This document shows positions 13,701 to 25,700 of a stretch of 64,000 bases of DNA, in pieces. The DNA is from Calliopum simillimum (lineage: Eukaryota; Arthropoda; Insecta; Diptera; Lauxaniidae): assembly GCA_951812925.1 (NCBI GenBank), contig OX638371.1:77385697-77449696 (forward strand). The letters are read 5' to 3'. The stretch's first letter is position 1. Each line of letters begins with the position of its first letter. Made by a program: the position numbers and the translations under genes. Below the pieces are notes generated by a model that saw nothing but the letters and a program-made list of their open reading frames with translations, had not been told where the DNA came from and did not search any database.

Positions 13701-16700
13701 AAATAGATTATGATTAAACGTTTTGGCTGTTGTTATGAGTAGTTGGTACAAGGTCTTATTTTGTTGAATTTGCCATATTCGATATACCAAGATTTTTAAC
13801 ATAAAACAATAAATTAAGAATTGATTTTTTAAGGTCATGAATGTCACATAAATAACAAAATTTAACAATTTGTAAGTTTCAATTTGTTGATTGTTAGATA
13901 GACAGACATCTCAGACTATTAAATTTTGGAACTAAGTGAAACATACTTTAGGCCTTAGGTCATCGTCTTAGGAAAGTAAACTTAAGTTTTCAGTTTCATA
14001 TTCTTATTGCATTATGCATTGAACACATGTTACATTACGTTTATTCGAAACAAAGTGGGGTTGGTTCCAAGAATCATATTGTTTAAAGAAATTTAGCGTT
14101 TGCTAAGAATTTTTATCGGTTTTGATTAGGGTTGTCAATTTTCGGGCTTTAACTGATCCCGGGATTTTCGGAATTTTGAAACGCAATCCCGGGATCAGCA
14201 TTTTTTAAATCGATCAAAAACTTTTGTCTTTTATAAAAACGAAGGCCGGGATTTCGGTATTCCGGTATCCCTCCATGAACATTATATCCAGCTCCAAACT
14301 TCAATTTATTAGTAAAAGATTAATATGTTTACTTGAAGGAGCTAGAGCTACTAGATTTGAGGAGTAGTTGAACAAAAGGTAACATTTCCAGTTTTTGTAT
14401 TTTTGCTTTTTTTGAAGAATCGTATGTGAATCTATGAACTACACATTCCAGTTGAATTTGGCGGTTCAAAGAATAACAGTTCCCAAGAAAACCGCGTTTT
14501 TCGTCGATTTCCGAACAAAAAGTACATTTCCACTCCACTTACAATTTTTTTGTAGTTCTAACGAAAAATTGCATTTACCTATTTAATACTAATCACTAAT
14601 CATAGTCTTCGTCGAACATTTGCAGTTGCTTTTATTGCTCCCACAAGGCATCATTTCAGTTTAATGATTATCAAAAAGTAAAATTTCCAACATTTCTTGA
14701 CAAAAGGTAACATTTCCAAATTTCAAACTCAGTTATCTGCATTAAGATGAAAGTTTTTAAATGTGTAAAAACTCGATTGTAAGGCAGTTTTTTTAGTGTA
14801 TATTTTTGCATAAACATATTTATAAAAAAAAATATGCTACCTTTTTTAATCACATTTTATTGCTTTCTGAAAAAAAAGGAAACATGAAAAATTTTCATTG
14901 AAAATGTTACTTTTTGTTCGATTACACCTCATATAGAGCCCTAACCGCCAAAAAGACTTAACTGACACGATTTCGGATTTTCGATTTTTGATGAAAACCT
15001 ATAATTCGTGTCCATACGTATCTTCTCTACAAATTTCATAACTGTAAAAAGTACCGTTACGGAGTTAAAGCGAAAGCAATTAAGACTTAACCGACATTCG
15101 AAGTATTTTGTTTATTTTTTTTGTGACTGGGAGTTGTTGGTTAAGTCTTTTTTTCTTTTTGTGTCAAAAATAATTTGCAAATAATGTAATAAAAAGGAAA
15201 ATTTATTAAAAAGTCATGATGAGGGTTAATAGTATATGCGACCACAAATGTTTTTTGGTACAAAAACTGAAGATCAGAAGGGGAATCTGGATAAGAAAAA
15301 AAGACTTAACTGACAAAACACTAAAAAATAGCCGTAGTATTATAAATAGGTGAATGAAACTAGTTGTATCGCATGTCTTACACAAAATATAGCTTACATA
15401 CTAAATTTCACTGTAATAGTTATACTAAATTCACAGATATTTAAAAAAAACATTCTCCTGTAAAATTTACTTTTTGTCAGTTAAGTCTTTTTGGCGGTTA
15501 GGGCTCGATATGTATTCTTTGTAACTCTTAGGAGGAGCATAGGGCGTAAGGGATTAGAATTAGATATTTTACGAATTTCGGAAAAAAATAAAAAAATTTT
15601 TTTTTTTATAAGAAAAATTGGATTTTTATAAAAAAAATTTTAGACTTTCTACGTTTTGAGGAAATTTTTTATTTTTTTTTGGGAAAAAGATCAATAGAAG
15701 ATCAATATGTCCACATGAAGGAGCTACCAGACTTAAAAAGGGTTACATTTCATTTTATGTTTTTTCCTGTTACTCCTAGGAGGAGCTTAGGGCATTAGCG
15801 ACTAAGATTAAGTCTAGATTCACTACTTAAAATGTGAAGCACTTTTATTTTTTGTTTTTTTTTTTTAGAAAATTTCTGAAAAAAATAAACAAAAAATTTG
15901 ATTTTTATAAAAAACTTTAGATGTTTTACGTTTTGAGGAAACTTTTTTTTTCGGAAAAATTCAAAATTTTGGTATCACCATAGGAAAAAACGCAAAAAAA
16001 TTGTTTGGAAATAAAACCATTTTGGAAATAAAGCCAGAAAAATCTCTACACAAGATTTTGGCCTTACTTTCATTGTGTTTTGGAAATAAAGCCAAAAAGT
16101 TTACTGGCGTTCTTCCAGAAATGAATGTCGTTATTTCCAAAAGTTATGTGGCTTACAAAATGTAAATAACGCCATAGGAAATAACACCACAAAATTTTTT
16201 GGAAATAAAGCCAAATGTATTATATTCTGGTATTGTATAAATTTTTTGGAAACTAAGCCAAAAATTAATTAGAAAATAAATTGTTGGTTTTACTTCCAAA
16301 ACAGAATTTTGAGTGGAATTTTTTCTGGTTTTATTTTAAAAAAATTTTTCGAGTATTTTCCTATTTCATTGTTAGTAGGTATTATTATTTATTCCAATGG
16401 CATTATCTCCCAAATTCTGGCGGGTGTCGAAATTTTCAACTGGGAGTTCTGATAAGGCCTAAGATTTTTGTGCGGCCTCGTTCCCATTAAAAAGAGTTTT
16501 GCACTATTTATGTCATCACAACCGTTCAATAAAACTTAAATAATTCAGTGGGATCTAATATGGCAAGCCAAGTGCATAATCCATGATATGCTGTTTTCGG
16601 AGATTCTTGTTAGAGCAGATTCTACCTACAGAAACAGTCATCAACCAGACACATCTTCTTAAGATGGTATTAAGTCTGTCATTATTTCAGTGTGTCTTTT

Positions 16701-19700
16701 AATATCTTTTCTGCTGGTTTCATTAGCCTTAACGCCAGCTGCATGCCTTCTTTGAGTCCGCAGTAAGTGATCAAACTACCACTCCCTAGCTAAAATATTG
16801 CTGAAGCTTTTATTCAATTCTCAGATAGGTAATGGACCGAAGCGAATAATAAATTTTAATTTTAAACAAAACGCTTAATTTCTCTTCGCAAAAACTTTTA
16901 GTTATTAGTTTGGATTATCTATCAAAGTGGTAAAAAATATTTAAAATTAAAATTTCTAAAATAAATAAGACAATGGTTCAAAGTTTAAGAAAAAAAAACA
17001 TAATGTTTCCATTTGTTTTCACAGGGTTGCGCAAAATAAAAAGATTTTCTTGATATTTTTTTTATATTTTTTTTTTTTTTGGTAAACGTGTCCTTCAATT
17101 ATAACAGTCAAAACAAACATAAGGAAAAAATAAAAACAAAACAATGTCATTTGACAATAATATGTCAGAACTGTGTCCACGCAAAATACTAAAACTCAAG
17201 TATCCGTACTAAACTTTATCACATGCGTACATAGAAATAATTTCAATTTAAAATTTTCAATACAAACTTTAAAAACTTATAGTAGGTACAATAAATCGGT
17301 ATTATTTGCGGAATTTTTACCCATACCATTGAGAACAAAATGTACTCGTACTCGTACGTAGAAAAGATTAGATAATTTTAACAAATGCACCGACATCATT
17401 TTTGTTGTACATTGAGCATTTATTTATTTAATTTTATCATTATTTTTCACAAAATTTTCTTCATCATTTTGCAGCGTACATATGACAATGACTGAAGAAA
17501 CAAAATTGTGTTTTTGGGCTAAAATTAGTACTCGAACTACGTGTACATTGGCAAAAATAAATGAAATGTTAAAAGTAAAATTCTTTAAAATGATATAAGA
17601 AAGATTGTGTTCATTAGCTAATATGAAATGCAATGCAATTGATTTAAAATATACAACACAAAATAATTTAAATATTTTCGTAGATTAAAATCAATGTTAA
17701 ATTTCTAAGAAAGAATTTGAAAGACACAAAGTGTTTGTTCTTTGTTTGCAAAGCGAACACAAAACAGGGACAGGGTCAAAAAAAAGTATTGGTTTTTGTG
17801 TCTCAAATGTTATGTTGTTTAAAACTTTTGTAGTTAGTACTTAGAAGACTTTATCCTTATTATACACTATACAAAAAGACAATCATAATCAATATCATAT
17901 GTGGGCGGTTCCAGAAGTACCTGAATTAACGTAGATAACATAGCAACAAATATCTTTATATCTCAGCGTAGTGTCCTTTCCTTTGCTTAGCGATATCCTA
18001 AACTTGGCTTTCATAACCTGTTTATAGTGAGAATCATCGAGCTTCTCGGCATTGCCATTAACTGCAGACTCCGCCATTTCACGGTTGTTAAGTCTTTTAA
18101 CAACGAGCATTTTTTTAAAGATAGAAAAAAGAAAATAATCCTAGAATGCTTAATATGGCAAATTAGTAAAATGCGGAAGCTATTACAAATTGTCAGTCAA
18201 TTCTGCATGTTCCGCAATTCCTGCAGTTTCAATTACTTTTCATTTTGAGATGATAGTTTTCATGTAGAATTGAATCATTTTCACCGACTTTTATCTAATT
18301 TTTGGCATTAAAAATACACGCACGCGGAAAAAGAAGAGTTATTCGAGTTCCTAAACTAAGGATTATTCTGGTTCGAGAGAAAATTGAATAGATTATTTTT
18401 TATTTGCTTCAAACGTTATGGGTTTTTTATGTGGCATTATATATTCCAACAATTTTTACTTAGCACAGGTAAGATGAAATAGTTAAAGTGAAATTGTCGG
18501 CTCTTTATATTTCATCAGAGAAAACAACTTTTTTCAGGTATTGTAGAATTTTTTCTTTTTAACAATATTAAACATATTTTCCATAGAATGATAAATTAAA
18601 AAGCCCCTCAAAAATAAAATAAACTCTAGAGTTTCAGTATCAGTAGTTTTTTGTTATAATTTAATCAATAAAAATGATTTAAAAATGCAAAACACATTGA
18701 AAAGCCTAACATATACTTGGTAATTTTGCCGACTTTTCAAAATTTTTCGATTATCTTGTGTATTGCATATGTTTACAAATGCATACTCGTATATTATAGC
18801 TAAATATTTAGACAGCAAATCAATCAATATTTAGCACATATCTAGTAAATGCGCTATTTATGGATTCATACTTTACTTAAGAGCACTTATTTCCACATAC
18901 CCGTTGAACAATAATTGGGTAACCTAAATTCTTTTAAAATTTTAACATTGTCACATGAATTACATTGTCGTTAAGCCGAAAACAAAAAATAAAAATATTT
19001 TTTAGAGTAAGTCATTTAAAAACCTAAAATAACTAAATAAGCCAAATAAAACTTGCTGATTGACTCACTTTTAAAATGTATGGCTAAGACAAATTCAGCA
19101 AATGACTCATCAAATGATCAAAATTGCATATCTTGCATACACACAAGTGCTTTAAATGATCTAAAAATTTAAATGCATTTTGATTAAAACACGATAATTG
19201 ATTAAAAACTACAGATACCACATGGTGCAATTGATTTATTGCTAACTTAATTAAAATTAGCAAGATTATGCGTCACTGCAGGTAAGAAGTGGCAACATTT
19301 TGGCCTTTGGTATGTAGAATCCGACTAATTGTGACAAGTTTGGTATTTTGTGTAAGAAAATAAATCATTCGTCATGTTTATTGTTGTTTTAAATAAATCC
19401 GAAAAAAAACTCTTTGTTTCAAAAATAAACATATTGGTTTTGATCGATACATGAAAATGGCCTTGCGCCCTAATTGCAAAAACTTAGTTTCAAACACAAT
19501 TTCGAGATGAAGATAGCTTTACTCTTATATGTATAATATATATTGCATGGTAACCCCTCTTTAGGGATGGAAAAATGGGGTATTATGATCGAAAGAAACA
19601 TTGGAAAGGAAAAAATAATGGTAGTCGGTGAACAAAAAAAATTCCTCTATCCCGGCAGAGAGGGATAGAGGAATTTTATTTTTTTTTTCCATATTTTTAT

Positions 19701-22700
19701 TTAAGTTTTGTATGGGACCCCCTTAAATGGTGGAAAAAAGGGGTCAGTATGATTGAGAAAAATGTACAAAGGAAAATTTAATGGAGGTCGGGGAAAATTA
19801 TTTCCCGCTTCAGGTAACGCGGAGTTTTTTATTGCTCTTAAAATACATTAAGATTTTTTCCAACATTTTTTTAAAATAACCCAGTGTGCCAGACGGTTCA
19901 TATCTTCGCTTTTTTACCCGTTACGGATCCGTTACTGATCCGTTTGCGGGAGAAATTCCAAAAAAAAAAACGATTCGCTTTTTTTTTGGGAATCTCTCCC
20001 GCCAACGGATCAGTAACGGATCCGTAACGGATAAAAAAGCGAAGATTTGAACCGTCTGGCACACTGGGAATTGAAGATTGTAATAATTGCTGAAAATAGT
20101 TATTTAAGTAGTTTTAAAACTTTAAAATTTAAATATTTTTTATAAAAATTTCATTGAAATAATAAATGTTTAAAAAAAATCACATTGATTGACAGACGAG
20201 TAAAAATAATAAAGGGCTGAACATGGGCTGAACGCGGGCCTTTTGGTTTTTTTAAGGCCGTACGTGGTCTGTACAAATTTTAAAAAGCCCAGAAGGCTGT
20301 ACATACGGCCGTACAAGGGCTATACAAAGAAAAATATGTGTAGAAAACAAATGGGCTGAACATGGGCTGTATAATTGAATCGAACAGAAAACAATTCAAA
20401 TTTGGCAGACATCTTTAAGTTGTGCGACTCAAAATATTGATAGTCGGGGTTCGAAACCCAATGATGGCGGAAAAATACTTTTTTTTTTTTAATTTTGTTA
20501 ACATACAAAATTGGAGAAAAAAAGTGATTTTCATATAACTCCGTAAGATTTTAAAGATAAAGATTCGTACATTCAATAACCATATCAAGTTTTATGGCCA
20601 AAGTTTACTTGTAACATTACATTATAAATAGCGTAAAATTGGAATTTTTTTTCACTTTTAGATTTGGATATCTTAAAATCCTGATCTAATATAGAATTCT
20701 GTGATCGGTTTCCAAATCATGTCGAATCATATGTCGAAAATTATTATTTTTGTTTCTGTTGTTAACTTTTTTTAATTTTTTTTTTTTTTATATGAAAAAA
20801 AAAAGAAAAACAAAAAGAAGCCCAGTTTTATCCGGTTTGAAGTTTTCAGTCTACATACATACTACAAAGGAATTTTTTGCATACCCAGTTTCACCTTTTT
20901 GTTTCGGTTGAGTAAAAGTGTTGTATATCAAAATAGATCAAGTTTCAGGGATTTTGATCATACATATATATCGTTTGGCTAAAACTACAACTGGACATCT
21001 ACATTTTTGATGTTTTGAGGAAAACGCTTTTTAAGTTTTTTGAAATCCAATTTTTGTATGGGATTTTAAAGTTTTCATCTTTTCCTTTTTTGCGTAAAAT
21101 CGGATGAGCGTCGCACTATGGTTTTTTTGGACAAACAAGTGTAAACAAAAATAATTCACTACAAGGACACATTTTCTTTAAAAAAATAAACGCGAAGTTA
21201 AAGGCTATACATTCACCTATCTTAAAAGATGCCCGCTTTTTCCAGCATCTGATCCACAAAATAGAGAGACGGGTCGAAATCTCTTGAATTTTGAAAAAAT
21301 CGATTTTTCTGTTTAAAAATGTTAGTCACATTAAACGCAGGAGTAATATATGAATAAATTTATGTGCATTCAATCAAATCCAGTAAGATTAAATCAACTC
21401 AAATTTAAAATTGGCGTAATATTCGTCATATCTCCGAAACTATTAGACGCAGAGAGATAAGATTCGGTATGTTTGTAACAAGCACAGAGAAAAATAACAT
21501 CCACTGAAAAAAAGGGCGGTGGCACGCCTTACAAATATTAAACTTATCATATCTCCGAAACTATTTGAGTTATAGAGATGAATTTTGGTATATGTATAAA
21601 GGGTAGTGAGTCAAATAATATTTGCTGGAAAAAAAGGCGGTACCACACCCAACAATAAACATATACTTATTAATTGCCACTCTGTTCTATATGAAAAAAG
21701 TTCATTCATGTAGCTTTGGCACCAAATATTTTTTCAGCAGACAATATTTGTTTTGATGATTTTTGTATATAAACCGAATTTCATTCACATGGGTCAAATA
21801 GTTTCGGAGATATGATGTGTTTTATGTTTTTGAGGCGTGGCACCGCCCACTTTTCTAATAAATATTATTTCTCTCTATGCCTATTACAAACATACCGAAT
21901 CTTATCTATCTGCGTTTAATAGTTTCGGAGATATGACGAATATTACGAATTTGTTTTTTGGGGCGTGGCACCGCCAATTTTCACTTTGAGTTGATTTAAT
22001 ATTACTTGATTTGATTGAATGCACATAAATTAATGCGACTAAAATTTTTAAACAGAAAAATCGATTATTTTCAAAATTCAAGAGATTTCGACTCGTGTCA
22101 CTATTTTGTGGATCAGATGCTGGAAAAAGCGGGCATCTTTTCAGACAGGTGAATGTATAACCTTTAATTTCGCGTTTAAGTTTTTTAAAGAAAATGTGTC
22201 CTTGTAGTGAATCATTATTGTCTACACTTTTTTTTCAAAAAAAAAAACCATAGTGCTTCGTAGAGCTATTTTTCGTCACGCTTATTTATATTTCACTCAA
22301 AACATCAATAATGTAGATGTGTTTTCATCATAGGTTAGGTTAGATCAGGGAGATGACCATGTTGTCGTCAATAACTTACCGTCGGAATTGGGCCCATTGT
22401 GTACCCAACACTAAGAGCTTAAGCAAAGAAAGTCTAAAAGATGTGCTTTTGCTTATTCCAAGAAGATCTAGTAAAGTTCTTTTGTCAAAATTCCCTAGAG
22501 TTCGATGCAGGACTGTGAAAATAATTCGGTTAGGAACTCTGCCATCATGAGCATATTTCCAATAAATAAAGTTTCATGTAGTGATTTTTCAAATTTACCG
22601 CAAATGCGTCACCAGTTACCAATTTGTAAAATTTACCTAACACTTTTATGCCTAAAATGTTCATAAACTTTAGCGTTAACTTCTGAGTACTTCTGAATAA

Positions 22701-25700
22701 TGGTTTGTATGCGATACATCGTTTCAGTGGGTTAATATCATTAAACTTTTGCATTGTAGTGTATGAGTATTTTTTGGCTTACTTTGCAATAGAGATCATT
22801 TCATCAGGTCAATAGAAAATAAGGTAGGTATCAACAAAAACATTGAATGTATTAGTCGAATATTCTTGTCAGACTACCCTACAATAAATGAAAAAATGGC
22901 AACATTTGATATAAAAAATTTTTCTCATAATGGATTTTTTTATATCTAGACAGCTCTCTATGAAATCTATTAGCAGGTAAAATCTTTTATCCCTTAGCCT
23001 TCTTATTCCCGAGAAAAAAGACATTACAGAATATAATATGACTGATTTTGTATTACTTTTTCCATCGAATTAAACTTTAAATTCCGTCTCCTAAAGAATT
23101 CATAAATGTGAACATATCATATTTTGCCATCTTCCAACAAAATATAGAATTTTTAATAATAGAAATATAATATTGGTTATATAATCATTATTGAATCTTT
23201 TGTATTGTTTCGATCCACCTAAGAGATTTACATGAGATATTGTGATAAGAAACTTTAATTTGCCTTACATATTATTGTATTTGCTAATAATTTAATTAAA
23301 CATTTGATAATTTTTCATTTTCCCCATCACCATCTATGCTTTGCCATATGCAATTAAAAGAAATGTAGAAATATTAAATGGTTCCTGTAAAATAAATGGA
23401 ACGCAACTTCCGTCAGAAAATTTGTAGTACAAAACTTGGCAAAAATACAAAAATACATTTCAAGATATTGCAACTCGTTCGAACAACAGCATCATATGAG
23501 CCATAGAAGATGTAGAATTGATTGGGGCAACTGTATAAAAAATGGCAAAGAAATAAAGAAAAATGGGTAATAAAAAACTAAAAACCAAAACTAAAAACTA
23601 AATTGAGCAATGTGAAAAATTGCACAATTGCAGAAAACAAATTTCATAAGAAAATACTAAAAGCAGCAACATGTCCGAGTAAGAAAAAATAGAAATAAAA
23701 ATTTTCCAAATCATTTTTTTCGCGTTCCAAATTTTTAAACAAAACTCTTAACTAACTAAGTAACATTTTTTCCCCAAAAAATTAGCAAACAAACTGCCAT
23801 CGAAATCGAACAATTGAACGCTCGCGTCGTTGAGGCCGAAACCCGTTTGAAGACCGAGGTACAACGCATCAAGAAGAAGTTGCAAATCCAAATTACCGAA
23901 TTGGAAATGTCATTGGATGTTGCCAACAAGACCAATATCGATTTGCAAAAGGTCATCAAGAAGCAATCATTGCAATTGACTGAAATCCAAGCTCACTACG
24001 AAGATATTCAACGCCAATTGCAACAAACTTTAGATCAATATGGTGTTGCCCAACGTCGTCTTGCCTTGATGAATGGTGAATTGGAGGAGGTTCGCTCTAG
24101 CTTGGATAGCGCTAACCGTGCTAAGCGCACAGTTGAAATTCAATATGAAGAAGCTGTCACACGCATCAATGAGTTGAGCACCGTCAATGTTAACTTGGTT
24201 TCATTGAAATCGAAATTGGAACAAGAATTGTCAATTGTTGCTTCTGATTATGAGGAAGTTACCAAGGAATTGCGTATTAGTGATGAACGTTACCAGAAGG
24301 TTCAGGTGAGTTATATTTGGGGTGATGGTATTTTATGGAGTGCGGTATTGAGTTTGGGATTCATTTTATTTACAGGTCGAACTTAAGCGCACCATTGAAG
24401 TTATCCATGAAGAACAAGAACGTGTTGTCAAATTGGAGACCATCAAGAAGTCTTTGGAAGTCGAAGTCAAGGTATGTTCGATTAATATTTATTTTGTTCT
24501 ATATACATATCTACAATATATGGGATTGAAAGAAAATTAAATTTCTTGGTGTTTTTGAGAAATACAATAGTTTCGACTTTGGGTTTCTTGAACAGTCAAG
24601 TAATCTCAGCAAAAATCTATATCTAGACTTAAATGTAAATGAGAAATGTTATAAGTATCAAGACTTAAAAAAAAAAAAAGATAGCAGGTTTTAACGTAGA
24701 AAACCAAGTATTTTGCTAAAACTGTGATATTTCGACGAGTAATACAAAGCTGATATGTCAATTACAAAGAATTTGCCCCAGCAATAACTAGTAAAACGAT
24801 GAAAAAGACTTAAGTCTGATAATTCCCTTCAGTCTTTAATGTCAAAGCTACAAAACAAACGACGGAGCATTAACTTCTCTACTGACTGCTGGAACTAATA
24901 AAATTTAGTCTGGGGGCAACATGTTCTTTGCTAGAAAATTATGTTCAATTTCTAGATATACAGAGTGTAAATGTTAAGGTTACAATGCTTCTAGGTGATG
25001 ATAGAGGAGGCCTAGACTAATAAAAAATTGTAGGTGTGGCTAAGAGGTCTAAAATGTAACACTTAGGAGTTATAGGGAACATCCAAACCTTTTGACTTTA
25101 TTGCTTCACCCTAACGTTATAGAGAAAACTTTTGTAAGGGAAATTTTAAGCCTATTGTTTGAGCTTTCCATAATTTGTTTATAGAGTTGAAAAGACTTTG
25201 GAAAGATCTGGGCCTTTAACCCTTTAACGACCAGGTCTAAGTACGCGAAAGAATTTCAAAATAAAAATACGACAAAATCGAAGTAATGCGGGCTTATAGA
25301 ACTTTCATTCAAGCAAACGGGGTTCTGGCAAACATACTTGCCTTTAGTCGTTAAAGGGTTAAAGTTGAAATTGTAAATTTTTTCTTATTTTTTGATTCTT
25401 TTGGCTATTTTAGTATAAAAAGATTCTATTAAAATACCATTTTATATATTTTTTTTTTTAAATTTTTTGTAAAATTTGCTCTAACTCAGTAGATAGTACA
25501 CTTGTTATACCAATTTTTTTGATTTAAGGTCGGGACCCTATGAATCAATTTCACCGTTAGAAAGCTCTAACAATTTGTTCAAAGTTTTCCATGGAACATT
25601 TTTCTCTAAAACGTAGGGTGTACGCTATGGACCAAGTTGGTCTATGTGAGGTTTTTGCTCACGCAATTACCGCCACCCTAACCTAGGATGAAGCGAGAAA

